Assembly (NCBI GenBank): GCA_035192965.1
Contig: CP136571.1
Span: 3,428,501 to 3,492,500 of the forward strand
Source of the DNA: Fuscovulum sp.
GTDB lineage: Bacteria; Pseudomonadota; Alphaproteobacteria; Rhodobacterales; Rhodobacteraceae
Length of the DNA stretch: 64,000 nucleotides
Direction: 5' to 3'
Shown here: piece by piece, positions 36,034 to 44,967 of the stretch
Position numbering within the stretch: the first letter of the stretch is position 1
Layout: the number at the start of each line of letters is the position of its first letter
Position numbers and translations under genes: made by a program
The notes under the pieces: model-generated
What the model saw: only the letters and a program-made list of their open reading frames with translations
Databases searched by the model: none
What the model was told of the DNA's origin: nothing

Positions 36034-37169
36034 TGGCGCTCCAACGGATCTAGCACAGTGGCAATTCGGCCCCGGTGCTTGTGGTAGGTATCAAGCTTCA
36101 TGGCGCGGCGGTTAACCCAAGATGCGCCGTATTCATCGGCAGGGGCGAAAGGCTCAAGGCGTTCCCAGTTCAACCCGCCTATCCGTTCCGCCGCCATGCG
36201 GTGCTTGTGGCCTGTGTAGGCATAGCGATGCGGGCTTTCCGACCAGAACGGGCAAACGTCGGATAACTTCAACGCAAGATCGACGGGCTTCATGCGGTCG
36301 CCATGCTGCGCGAAGATGGCAGAGCGGCCCCACTGGAATTGAAAGATTTCACGCGGGTCCATATCAATCGTTGCGCGCGGCTCAGATGCAAGCCATTCCC
36401 GCAGGGCAAAGGCGATGGCGCGGTGTGAGTTCGGATCGTGGTTGCCGCGCAGGACGCGCACCACAACGCGCTGGTGATGCTGCAGTGCGCGGGTGACGGC
36501 ATACTTCACGATGGCGATGGCGGTATCCGTCACGCGGAACATGCGCGCAGCCACGTCCAGCGGATGCTTGCTTGCCGGGGTCTGCGCGTTGTTATCATCC
36601 GCGTGAAGCAAATCACCCCCAAGGATCAGGATGCAGGTGTCAGCCCTTGGCGCGGTTGCCAGCACGGCTTCCATGCCCCGCATGAGATCGTCGCGGGCAA
36701 GGTCTAGGTCATAGTCAGGCCCGTCCGTCTCCTCACCCCACGCCGACATGCCCCAATGCACGTCATAGAGCGGCAGGACGTTGCACAGGTCGCCTAGCGT
36801 TGCCGATGGCGCAGGGATGGCCGGGGTTGACGTTATGCCTTCAAACGCCACGCGGATACGGTCTAGCTGTTCGTCCAGACCGTCAGGCTCAACCGCCCAT
36901 CGGGTTGTGCCGATTTTCTTACCGTCTGCGTCGTAGTCGTGTATCCATCCGCCCTTGGCTTCGACGGGTGAGAGTTTCGCGCGGGCGATGACGGATTGCG
37001 CCCCCGGTGACAGATGCAAGCCGCGCTGCTTTGCCGTGTCCAAGCGGTTTTTGAACCGATCGTAGTTCATGCCGAGGAGTTGCGCGCCCCGCATGTAACT
37101 GTTTCCCGTCTCGCGCCATGCGTTGACGGCTTCCATCAGTTCATCGTTGGTCAGTGGGGGTGTTGGCAT
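36030..37169 (-). CDS. calcineurin-like metallophosphoesterase with N-terminal helix-turn-helix
   Basis: The protein of about 379 residues has the dimetal phosphoesterase motifs in order: DVHWG, GGDLLHADDN, RGNHDPN, AQHGD and TGHKH. Residues about 5-50 (NDELMEAVNAWRETGNSY...) look like a helix-turn-helix segment. Phage relatives may act on nucleic acid or nucleotides; the substrate is unknown. The start is uncertain: ATGs at 37181, 37178 and 37169 are all possible and the ribosome site is weak. It overlaps Rz1 by 29 bases. Confidence 0.78.
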   Translation of the reverse strand: MPTPPLTNDELMEAVNAWRETGNSYMRGAQLLGMNYDRFKNRLDTAKQRGLHLSPGAQSVIARAKLSPVEAKGGWIHDYDADGKKIGTTRWAVEPDGLDEQLDRIRVAFEGITSTPAIPAPSATLGDLCNVLPLYDVHWGMSAWGEETDGPDYDLDLARDDLMRGMEAVLATAPRADTCILILGGDLLHADDNNAQTPASKHPLDVAARMFRVTDTAIAIVKYAVTRALQHHQRVVVRVLRGNHDPNSHRAIAFALREWLASEPRATIDMDPREIFQFQWGRSAIFAQHGDRMKPVDLALKLSDVCPFWSESPHRYAYTGHKHRMAAERIGGLNWERLEPFAPADEYGASWVNRRAMKLDTYHKHRGRIATVLDPLERQ

Positions 37170-37410
37170 GCTGTCCATCATCCGTGCTGATGTGAGACAC
37201 AAGCCCCGCATGGAGGCTTGCACAGGCGCGCAGGGCGCGGCGATCCCTGCCCCATAGGATTTCAACGTCCTGATCGGTAAGTTCCCGGTCGGGGATGCTC
37301 ACAGGTGCGTTGCAGGGCTGGAGAAGGGATGGAGGCGGGGCGAGGTCAGAGACGGTTGAGCCGCCGCACCCGGTCAGCGCCAAGGCCGCAGCCGTCAGGG
37401 CTATCCGCAT
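37141..37410 (-). CDS. Rz1-like outer-membrane spanin lipoprotein
   Basis: The protein has 89 residues. The signal sequence ends at the lipobox ALTGCGG. A short Pro-containing segment and the spanin-like PDRELTDQDVEILWGRDRRAL follow. It overlaps the Rz gene by 65 bases in another frame, the classic nested spanin layout. With Rz it would bridge the periplasm and fuse the inner and outer membranes at lysis. Confidence 0.75.
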   Translation of the reverse strand: MRIALTAAALALTGCGGSTVSDLAPPPSLLQPCNAPVSIPDRELTDQDVEILWGRDRRALRACASLHAGLVSHISTDDGQHANTPTDQR

Positions 37411-37636
37411 AGGCTTGATCCTCTAGCTGTTGTGCGAGTGCATCCGCTTCCGCTTGCGCTGCAAGGCGGTCCAGTTCCCGCAAGGCTGCGCGGTTGGATG
37501 CGGCGATGGCTTGCTGTTGAGCTTCGGCTAGTGCTTTGGCGTGGCGTCCTTCGCAGATGGATGCGCCTTGCCAGTAGCCGATGATGCCCGACAGGATGAT
37601 TGCGCCGAGGGTTCCGGCGATGATGTAGGGGTTCAT
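37346..37636 (-). CDS. Rz-like inner-membrane spanin
   Basis: The protein has 96 residues. One N-terminal membrane helix (YIIAGTLGAIILSGIIGYW) precedes a charged coiled-coil region (KALAEAQQQAIAASNRAALREL and onward). The topology matches inner-membrane spanins. ATG 37636 overlaps the endolysin stop by four bases. The 3' third is shared with rz1 in a different frame. Confidence 0.75.
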   Translation of the reverse strand: MNPYIIAGTLGAIILSGIIGYWQGASICEGRHAKALAEAQQQAIAASNRAALRELDRLAAQAEADALAQQLEDQAYADSPDGCGLGADRVRRLNRL

Positions 37637-38106
37637 AGCCCAGACACGCACAGCCGATGCTCCGCTTGGCGACGGTTGGTCAGGCCGCGCACGACGACGC
37701 CTCCTGCCTTATTCCAGCGCAGGAGTTGGTCGCAGGCTTCTTTCCACCGCCCCGCGTTTGCGCGCTTGGCGAGGGTGGAGTTGCAGCCCGCACCTACACC
37801 GACATTGTATGCCCAAGACGACAGGGCCACGCGCACCTCGACCGATTGCTTGGGAAGCGCGGGGATGCACTTGGCTAGGTCGTCGTGATACTCTTGCAGC
37901 GCCACGGCAAGCATGGCCTTGCACTGCGCCGGGGTATAGCGGTCGCCCTTCTCCACGCCCCGCGTTTCGCCGTAGCACACGGTCCACACAGGCGGGTTGG
38001 CGATGCGGTCAAGATAGGCTTCCGTCTTTTCACCTTCCCAAGGGCCGACGAAAGCGACAGCCGCAGCCGTGAAGGCCGCAGCCGCTCCGATAAGCGGCTT
38101 CTTCAT
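37633..38106 (-). CDS. endolysin, T4-type lysozyme (GH24), probable SAR signal
   Basis: The protein has 157 residues and degrades peptidoglycan at lysis. The N-terminus (PLIGAAAAFTAAAVAFV) is a weakly hydrophobic signal-arrest-release-like helix rather than a cleaved signal. Catalytic positions are E24 and D33, eight residues apart as in phage R21 lysozyme, and T42 in VWTVCYG. Three extra residues lie between D33 and T42 compared with R21. It overlaps holin and Rz by four bases each. Confidence 0.88.
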   Translation of the reverse strand: MKKPLIGAAAAFTAAAVAFVGPWEGEKTEAYLDRIANPPVWTVCYGETRGVEKGDRYTPAQCKAMLAVALQEYHDDLAKCIPALPKQSVEVRVALSSWAYNVGVGAGCNSTLAKRANAGRWKEACDQLLRWNKAGGVVVRGLTNRRQAEHRLCVSGL

Positions 38107-38282
38107 TTGTCACCCTTTCGCAGGAATCGGATGATTTGGATCAGCAGCCAGATGGCCGAGAGGATCGGCACAACATCGGCGGCAAACACGGACGCTTCCG
38201 ACAACGTGGGCATCCAAGACGGCATGGTTATTCCGGCGACAGCCACGCCGTTGGTCGTTTTCACCGCGATGCTCCCATTCAT
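38103..38282 (-). CDS. holin, class II/III-like small membrane protein
   Basis: The protein has 59 residues. A polar N-terminus contains SWMPTLSEASVFAADVVP, then one strong membrane helix (ILSAIWLLIQIIRF) and a basic tail RKGDK. This matches small T7-like holins. The longer frame to 38387 crosses a terminator and is not chosen. It is the first gene of the lysis block. Confidence 0.75.
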   Translation of the reverse strand: MNGSIAVKTTNGVAVAGITMPSWMPTLSEASVFAADVVPILSAIWLLIQIIRFLRKGDK

Positions 38283-38297
38283 GGCCGCGCCCCCAAA

Positions 38298-38322
38298 TGA
38301 AAAGGACGCCCGAAGGCGTCCT
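38298..38322 (-). terminator. intrinsic terminator between tail and lysis genes
   Basis: On the minus strand AGGACGCC-TTCG-GGCGTCCT is followed by TTTCATTT. It lies 22 bases beyond the fibre-chaperone stop and just before the holin gene. Confidence 0.8.
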
Positions 38323-38343
38323 GGTTGGTGATGTTGGTTCCCG

Positions 38344-38769
38344 TCATAGCTTTGATGCCGCGATGAATAGCGCGTCGATTTCCTCATCCGTCAGCCCGAC
38401 AAGCGTTTGAAGCTGGGCAATCAGAGGATTAGACCGCTCGATAACAGTGGAGTATTCCCAACTGATTTTCGCCACGGTCTTTTGCGGTTCTGGCAGGCCG
38501 TCAAACAGCGCCTCCACCATTCCCAGCATGTGGGGGTATGCCGGATCGGGGGAGGCAGCCCACGCCAGCGCAAGGCGGGCTTGGCGCGGGGTGACGGATG
38601 ACGGGATGATGGGCGGAGGCGGAGGCGGCGCAGTGAACTTCTTGCGCGCGTAGGTCCAGCCGATTTGCGCCTCGCTGTCCTCTGGCAGTTCGATCCAATT
38701 CTCAGCCAAGGGCGCATCGGCAAGCGCGATGTTGGCAACGATGCCGTTTTCAATGATTGCGTATCTCAT
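38344..38769 (-). CDS. putative tail-fibre assembly or tail accessory protein
   Basis: The protein has 141 residues. It begins MRYAIIENGIVANIALAD, the common start of phage proteins encoded just after a fibre gene. A Pro run (PPPPPPIIPS) splits two halves. The C-terminal half includes TPRQARLALAW and GLTDEEIDALF, typical of fibre-assembly-like proteins. ATG 38769 has a GGGGGTG site, and its first bases overlap the fibre gene's last codon region. Confidence 0.65.
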   Translation of the reverse strand: MRYAIIENGIVANIALADAPLAENWIELPEDSEAQIGWTYARKKFTAPPPPPPIIPSSVTPRQARLALAWAASPDPAYPHMLGMVEALFDGLPEPQKTVAKISWEYSTVIERSNPLIAQLQTLVGLTDEEIDALFIAASKL

Positions 38770-38771
38770 GG

Positions 38772-40013
38772 TCACCCCCAAGTCGTGATGCGCGCAAAGC
38801 CGGGGCCACCGTTGCCACCAGCGCCGGAGTTCGTGCCGTTGGTGGAGGCAGCGCCACCACCGCCGCCAGAGGCGATACCGCCCGCGCCGCCGTTGCGAGT
38901 GACGTTGCCCGCAGCGACAGGCCCCCCTCCGCCGCCGCCTTGGAATGGCCCACCTGCTGTGCCGTTGGCGTTTGTGCCGCCCGCGCCGCCTCCGCCCGCG
39001 AAGCCAACGGCGTTTAGTGTGTTATTGAAAGGGTCGCCACCCGCCGCTCCATTGTAGGCTACGTTTCCAGCGTCAATGCCGCCACCAACTCCACCGCCGC
39101 AGCCCGCATACACAGAAGCTGAACCCGCCAGTGGTTGGTTAATGCCGTTATATCCACCGCCACGCGCGCCACCAAACGCAGAGTTGTATGATGGTCCAGC
39201 GCCATCAAATCCGCCGCCACCGCCAGCGCCCGCAGAAATGTTCAGGTTAGCACCAGACAGCGCAGCGCCGCCAAAGCCACCCCCTTGAAGCGCTACGTTG
39301 TTGTCGCCACCCGGACCGCCACCACCGCCAAAAGCCCGAAGGAACGTATCAAAGGAAGTTGTGCCGCCATTTCCGCCATTTGCGCCATTAGTGTTATCTG
39401 TCGCCGTGGAAACCGCGCCCAAACCGCCCGCACCGATAGATACAATCGCAGAAGCCGGAAGACCAGCAGCAGCGTAAAGCCTGTATCGATAACCGCCGCC
39501 ACCGCCGCCGTAACCGCCAAAACGAACGCTTCCCACCGCGCCGCGTCTACCAGCGCCGCCGCCGCCACCAGCACCCCACAATTCAACGAGAACAAAGCGC
39601 GCGTTTACAGGCTTTGTCCAAGTGCCAGAAACGAGAAACTGCTGAACCTCAACGGCGGGAGCGATCAAAAGCCAATCCAGCCCGTTAACTGGCGTCGTCC
39701 CCGCAGGCGCATTGCTCCGCTTGATAAAGCGCATCCCGTTGAACACTACGCTTTCGCCAATCGCATAAAGCCTTAGCGCGGTATAGTCTCCAACGAAGTT
39801 CGCTGCCCCAACAGCAATATCGCGCGCCGCCTGCGCGTCCAGCGCATTCTGCGCGGTCAACAGCGTATCAGCACTGACCTCTGCACCAAGCGCGTTGGCT
39901 GCGGTGACGAACAGAGGAAGATGCGCGACAAAGGCATCAGCCGCAGGCACAAACACATCTGGTGCCTGTCCCCTGTTAGGAACAGGCGTCGGAAACTGCG
40001 GAATGGTGGTCAT
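38772..40013 (-). CDS. glycine-rich tail fibre protein
   Basis: The protein has 413 residues. Residues 1-140 include a carbohydrate-module-like segment (FVGDYTALRLYAIGESVVFNGMRF). From about 150 the protein is extremely Gly/Ala-rich with GGGGG and GAGG runs to the end. This resembles fibres with polyglycine-sandwich tips that bind receptors. It is the probable host-recognition protein. Its ATG overlaps the previous stop (TAATG). Confidence 0.75.
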   Translation of the reverse strand: MTTIPQFPTPVPNRGQAPDVFVPAADAFVAHLPLFVTAANALGAEVSADTLLTAQNALDAQAARDIAVGAANFVGDYTALRLYAIGESVVFNGMRFIKRSNAPAGTTPVNGLDWLLIAPAVEVQQFLVSGTWTKPVNARFVLVELWGAGGGGGAGRRGAVGSVRFGGYGGGGGGYRYRLYAAAGLPASAIVSIGAGGLGAVSTATDNTNGANGGNGGTTSFDTFLRAFGGGGGPGGDNNVALQGGGFGGAALSGANLNISAGAGGGGGFDGAGPSYNSAFGGARGGGYNGINQPLAGSASVYAGCGGGVGGGIDAGNVAYNGAAGGDPFNNTLNAVGFAGGGGAGGTNANGTAGGPFQGGGGGGPVAAGNVTRNGGAGGIASGGGGGAASTNGTNSGAGGNGGPGFARITTWG

Positions 40014-40903
40014 TAGACAAGCCCCTCGATTTCGAGCGTCATTTCGGAAGTTACAGGCCCCGTGCGAAGCGTGGCAAAGTCACGGTAAAACCCAAGTGCG
40101 ATTGTTTCCGGGAATTTCTCATTGCCCACATAAACAGCAGGCGTTGCGCGTATTTTCGACAACTCGCGGAAAGCGGCATTTACCTGAAAGTTTTCAAGGA
40201 AAATGTCGTAGTTTGACAGCTTGGCAAAACGCCGCTCCACGATGATGAAGTTGCCAAAGTCATCGCGTTCCTTTCGGCTAAAGTCCTCAATACCAAAGTC
40301 AAACGATTGCAGCGTTGTGCCGATGGTTACAGACCTGCCGATAATCAACTCACCGCAGGCGGTTGGCTCAGTCCCAGCGTCAATGACTATGCGTACATTC
40401 GCCGTTCCGTAAGAAGGTAGATCGAAAAACGCCACCTCAGTAGCCTTTTCAACAGGCGCAAAGAAGTATTGATACCAATCCGAGATGCCCGTGTTATCTA
40501 CAAGCGACTTTGTTTCATCATAAACAATCCCGTCAACGGGGTCTGTCATAACGACTTGAACCGTATTGCCCTGCACCTGAAACAGGGCGACAGCGTTGAC
40601 CACTTGCATTGGTGTAATTGTAACGTCAATCGGCCCCGCCCGCATTGTGGCGTCACCAATCACAAAGTCGAACATCTTAAAGCGGTTGATTGAACCAACA
40701 GCAATCCAAGTTGGAGGCGTTGCCATTGACCCAGCAACGGGTTCATCCGATGTGCCGCCGATTGCTACAACCTCATAAATGGTTGTGCCTACATATCTCT
40801 GCACACCAAACGCATAAGTTCCCGGCGTCCATAGCGTTTCGGTAATCGGTACGTTGCTCACCAGATTGGCAGGCTTGACCATAAAGGGAGGTATGATCTT
40901 CAT
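40013..40903 (-). CDS. phage tail protein, possible distal tail or tail-tip component
   Basis: The 296-residue protein is not recognised by family. It is beta-rich with no signal peptide or membrane helix. Its place directly after the tape measure and before the fibre is that of a distal tail or hub protein. It overlaps the tape-measure gene by four bases (ATGA). Confidence 0.5.
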   Translation of the reverse strand: MKIIPPFMVKPANLVSNVPITETLWTPGTYAFGVQRYVGTTIYEVVAIGGTSDEPVAGSMATPPTWIAVGSINRFKMFDFVIGDATMRAGPIDVTITPMQVVNAVALFQVQGNTVQVVMTDPVDGIVYDETKSLVDNTGISDWYQYFFAPVEKATEVAFFDLPSYGTANVRIVIDAGTEPTACGELIIGRSVTIGTTLQSFDFGIEDFSRKERDDFGNFIIVERRFAKLSNYDIFLENFQVNAAFRELSKIRATPAVYVGNEKFPETIALGFYRDFATLRTGPVTSEMTLEIEGLV

Positions 40904-43900
40904 GCGGGTTCCCCTTGGATGCGGATTTCCTGCAATTCGCGCTCTTGCTTGAGGTTAATCTTCACGAGTTCGCGCATGTATTCGTTGTTCTTCTGCATTT
41001 CCGCGCGCAGGGCTTTCACCTCGTCGGCATTTCCGCCGCCAAGCATCCGTTGCGTTTGTTCCGCATTAAAAACGCGCGACGGCCCCATGTTGACAAACTC
41101 AGGGCCGCGCTCACCCACCAAGGCAATGCCACCAGAGTGCATACCGCCATCGGCAAAGGACGGGATGCCAAGGCTTGCCACCCATGCCGCAAGGCTTGCC
41201 GATGATTGGGCTTGGAAGGCCGCAGCCGCAGCGGGATCGGCATAGCTGCCGATTTGCCCCCCAAGGATTGCCTGCGCTTGCTGCTGGGTGACTGGCGCAG
41301 ACGGGTTTGCCGTGATCTCGTTAACGGCCTGTTGGAAGGTCGGAGAGCCGACCGCAACGGGCGCGCTTGCCGCCGCAGCCGATTGCGCCGCAGCCAAGGC
41401 GTTTATCGCGCCAGACAGTTGAGAAACGGCAGATGCGACACTTAGAACGCTGTTGTTTACAATCCCATTGCTGACAAGCAACTTGTCCAATGCTTCGATC
41501 TGCTGTTCGGCAAGGAAGATTTGCTCCTCGATTGCCAGCATCTGCCGCATGGCTTCGTTTTCTTGCTGCACCCCCAAGGCTTCCAGCAAGCTGGCGGTCT
41601 TGACCTGCTCACGAAGCATATCTTCGCGGGTCTTGAACGTATCCCCAAAGGATGTTGCCGATGACACCAGATTATCAATTCGGCCCCGGTCGATACGGCC
41701 TGTTTCCAGCATTGTGCGAAGCTGGCGAAGCGCGGATTGTCTCTGTATTTCAACCAGTTCCTCGTTGAGGCCAAGAACATCACGGGCGGAACGGCGCAGG
41801 CGCTCTGCGATGGCAAGGCCCTCCTCTGCCTCGCGTCTCTGTGTTTGCAGGGCTTGGATTTGCGCGTTAATCGCGGATTGCTCTGCGGTCACCGCCGATT
41901 GCAGGCCGTTTCTTGCTTGGTCAACCGCAGACTGCAAAGCCTGATTTACCGCATTGGTCACAGCCGCAAACTCACCCGACACCGACAGAAGCCCCGCATA
42001 CAGCTTGCGGCCTGCCTCAGTCGTGAGATCCTGCGCCTCCACCAGCGCGCGGAATTGCTGCATCGTGGCAGGCATCGCAACGCCAAGCGCGGCGAATGAA
42101 CGGCCCAAAGCATCCGTCCGCAGGGCTAGTTGTTCGGCCTCGCTGTAGAAGTTCTGGAAGTAGCTTTGCGTTGCGGATTGCAGCGCCTCAACACCACCGA
42201 AGGCGTCGACCAACTGCGATGCCATGTCCGCCCCTGCAATCGACACGTCGAACATCGTCTTGCCGAGGAATTGCAGCGAACCGTTCACCGCGCCGATAGC
42301 GTCCGACAGCCGCTGCAACGTCTGGCCTGCCGTTTCGCCCTCACGCTGGAACTTGCTCACAAATTCCGTGATGTTATCGACGGTTTCGGTGACGGTATTC
42401 GTAACCGTGCCGCTCATGAGTTCGCTCAAGGCACCGCCGCGCCCGCGCCCGCCAAGCGTCGTTGTCACTTCCCGCGTGGTCGTTTCAATGATGCGCTGAA
42501 AGCCCTCAGCCTCAGCCAGGATAAGCCGCGCCATTTCGTCCGACACTTTGCCGAAAGCGTCCGTGATGGCCTGCTGTGCATCGCTCTGGGAAAGCCCCTT
42601 GGTGGACACGCTGAATTGATACGCAAAGGTATCCAGCGCCGAACCCGTTGCGCCGATGGCTTGGGCCATGAGGCGGGTCGATGCGCCGAGTTGGTCAAGA
42701 GCGGTTTGAACAGGCCCCTCCACCTCAGCCTTTGCCGCCGCGTAACCAGTGGCCACCCTTTTCGACAGGCCGAAGAACCGCTTGGTTTCCGTGGTGCGGA
42801 AGGTTTCGACAACAGCATCCATGCCGCTGATGGTCACGCGCAGGCCGGAATCCAGTTCGGTGACCTTCTTGCGGAAGGCGGACAGGACAAGGCCGATTGC
42901 GCCGACAACGGGGAGAGCCGCGCCGATGGCCGATGCAAAGCCGCCGATGCCCGATGTGATGCCAGAGAACGCCTTGCCGATGGCAGAGAAAGCACCGCCA
43001 AACCCGCCTGTGGAAAAGCCGCCGACAACGTTGCCAAGCCCGCCGAGGAAGCCCGTGCCGCCGCCTAGGCCAGCAAGCCCCTGACCTTGCCCGAAGCTGC
43101 CGATCAAGCCGCTGAACAGCCCGCCGCCGCCCGTTCCTGCATTGGCCGCGCCTGCGATGCCTGTGCCGCCGATGCCAAGCGCAATCTTGATGGGGTTTGC
43201 GACCGCCGTGGCAATCATCTGGGCAATCATGTTGCGGAAAGTGTCAACGATGCTGCGAGCAAAGCCTTTGAAGTCACGGAAGCCGGAAGCAACAAACTCG
43301 CCAAATGCGTCTGCAACGCCATTCACCCAGCTAGGCGTTTGCTGCCCTTGCTCGTTCAAGTCCTCAACAGCGCGCGCCGCACCGCCAGCCGCGCCAGCAA
43401 CGCCGCTCAATGCCGATTTGCCGTTTGTGCCGAGGCCAGTAACAGCCTTCGTGCCCGCAACAGTGCTACGGGTGAACGCCTCAACCGACTTTAGCGGGGA
43501 AGTGAACGCCTTCGCCGCCGCGTCCGCCGATGCTTGAGCAGATGCGCGGAAATCATCAGCGGCAATCGCAGAACGGCCAATCTCTTGCGTAATCTCTGCA
43601 CTCATGCCCGTCAGGCCAGTGCCGAACAAGGCGTTGATTCCGTCAGCGACAGAGTTGGTAAACTCCACAAAGCCCGACAGCATACGGTTCAATGCCATGA
43701 GGAAGTTGGTCTGCATGGCATAGGCCATTGCAATCACGCTCTGGACTACGAAGTTGGTCCCGTTGCCGATGCGCTCCCAGACCTCAACCGCAAGATCCCC
43801 TACGGCCTTCACCAAGTTGCCAAAGCCTCCCATGCGCTCCGCAAGCTGGATTACCTGATAGGTTGCCTCACCAAGGGCAACCACAAGGACACCGAAGCCC

Positions 43901-44943
43901 GTCCGCAGAAGCGCCGCACGGGTCGCCACAAGTCCAGCAACAAGCCTGCCAAGCGCCACCGCCCCAGCGATGATTGCGGGCGTGTATACCGCAGCAAAGG
44001 CCACGCCAGCCGCCGCCACATAGACTGCCAAACGGTCAACGTTCTCAGCCACAAGCAGGATGGCGTTTGCCACCGCCGCAGAAATGCCAAGCGTTTGATC
44101 CATCTGGCCGATGGTGATGATGAGGTTATTACCAAGAACCCCAAATGCCTGTGAGATTGTTGGAACGCTCGTTGCAAAAGCCGCCTCAAGCGCACCAGAC
44201 TGCGAAAGTATGGCGTTGAAGAACTCTTCCGAAGAAATCTTGCCTTCAATCACAAGCTGCCGAAGCCGCCCAACCGATCCGCCAGCCTCGTCAATCCCGC
44301 GCGCCGCCGCTTGAGCAAGGGGGAACGCGCCTTCCAAAATCGAGTTAAATTCTTCGGCCCGAACCGTGCCGCCCGCCATTGCCTGCGAGAGTTGCAACAG
44401 TGCGCCGGATGCAGCCGCCGCAGACGTGCCTTGCTGCGCCAGTGCTAGACCTACGTTTTCCGTAAACCGCAGAACGTCGGCTTGGGATGCGCCCATTTCA
44501 CCAGCCGCCACGCTGACACGCTGATAGAGCTCAGCAGTTGCAGCGAGAGGCGATCTTGTGCGGGTAGCAATCTCATTGATCTGCTCTAAGGTCTGCGAAG
44601 CCTCCGCAGCCGAAAGGCCAAGGACGCGCAAGCCGTTGGATAGCCGCGTGTATTCTTCGGTAGCGCGGGCGACAGCGCCAACCGACAGCGCGCCAGCGAT
44701 TGCGCCAGCCGCTTGAGCCGCGAAGCCTGCAAAGTGTTGAAGGCCACGCTGATACAGGTCTAGGCCGTCATTGGCGCGACGCGCGCCACGTTCAGCGCGC
44801 TCAAAACCATCCTCAACGCGGTCCATGCTGCGATTAAGGGAACGCTCCGCGCGCCCCCCGGTTGCCGCAAGATCGTCAAGCTGACGCTCAGCCCTAAGAA
44901 GGGCCTCGCTCTTGACGCCGATGCTTAAGGTTGCAAAGTCCAT
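40900..44943 (-). CDS. tail tape measure protein
   Basis: The protein has 1347 residues and sets tail length. The tape-measure domain is recognisable at about 80-270 (RLSNGLRVLGLSAAEASQTL ... RAEEFNSILEGAFPLAQ). Hydrophobic helices occur near 290-350, a Gly-rich stretch at about 590-690, and long coiled coils from about 1060 to 1190. By the usual 0.15 nm per residue the tail would be about 200 nm. An AAGGA site precedes the ATG, which lies 24 bases from a divergent plus-strand gene. Confidence 0.92.
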   Translation of the reverse strand: MDFATLSIGVKSEALLRAERQLDDLAATGGRAERSLNRSMDRVEDGFERAERGARRANDGLDLYQRGLQHFAGFAAQAAGAIAGALSVGAVARATEEYTRLSNGLRVLGLSAAEASQTLEQINEIATRTRSPLAATAELYQRVSVAAGEMGASQADVLRFTENVGLALAQQGTSAAAASGALLQLSQAMAGGTVRAEEFNSILEGAFPLAQAAARGIDEAGGSVGRLRQLVIEGKISSEEFFNAILSQSGALEAAFATSVPTISQAFGVLGNNLIITIGQMDQTLGISAAVANAILLVAENVDRLAVYVAAAGVAFAAVYTPAIIAGAVALGRLVAGLVATRAALLRTGFGVLVVALGEATYQVIQLAERMGGFGNLVKAVGDLAVEVWERIGNGTNFVVQSVIAMAYAMQTNFLMALNRMLSGFVEFTNSVADGINALFGTGLTGMSAEITQEIGRSAIAADDFRASAQASADAAAKAFTSPLKSVEAFTRSTVAGTKAVTGLGTNGKSALSGVAGAAGGAARAVEDLNEQGQQTPSWVNGVADAFGEFVASGFRDFKGFARSIVDTFRNMIAQMIATAVANPIKIALGIGGTGIAGAANAGTGGGGLFSGLIGSFGQGQGLAGLGGGTGFLGGLGNVVGGFSTGGFGGAFSAIGKAFSGITSGIGGFASAIGAALPVVGAIGLVLSAFRKKVTELDSGLRVTISGMDAVVETFRTTETKRFFGLSKRVATGYAAAKAEVEGPVQTALDQLGASTRLMAQAIGATGSALDTFAYQFSVSTKGLSQSDAQQAITDAFGKVSDEMARLILAEAEGFQRIIETTTREVTTTLGGRGRGGALSELMSGTVTNTVTETVDNITEFVSKFQREGETAGQTLQRLSDAIGAVNGSLQFLGKTMFDVSIAGADMASQLVDAFGGVEALQSATQSYFQNFYSEAEQLALRTDALGRSFAALGVAMPATMQQFRALVEAQDLTTEAGRKLYAGLLSVSGEFAAVTNAVNQALQSAVDQARNGLQSAVTAEQSAINAQIQALQTQRREAEEGLAIAERLRRSARDVLGLNEELVEIQRQSALRQLRTMLETGRIDRGRIDNLVSSATSFGDTFKTREDMLREQVKTASLLEALGVQQENEAMRQMLAIEEQIFLAEQQIEALDKLLVSNGIVNNSVLSVASAVSQLSGAINALAAAQSAAAASAPVAVGSPTFQQAVNEITANPSAPVTQQQAQAILGGQIGSYADPAAAAAFQAQSSASLAAWVASLGIPSFADGGMHSGGIALVGERGPEFVNMGPSRVFNAEQTQRMLGGGNADEVKALRAEMQKNNEYMRELVKINLKQERELQEIRIQGEPA

Positions 44944-44967
44944 ACTTCGTTTCCTTGGGGGTTTTAG

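Noticed and set aside
42130..43068. Long plus-strand frame opposite the tape measure
   Set aside because: It is a shadow of the real minus-strand coding frame, Arg/His/Ala-rich with no ribosome site.
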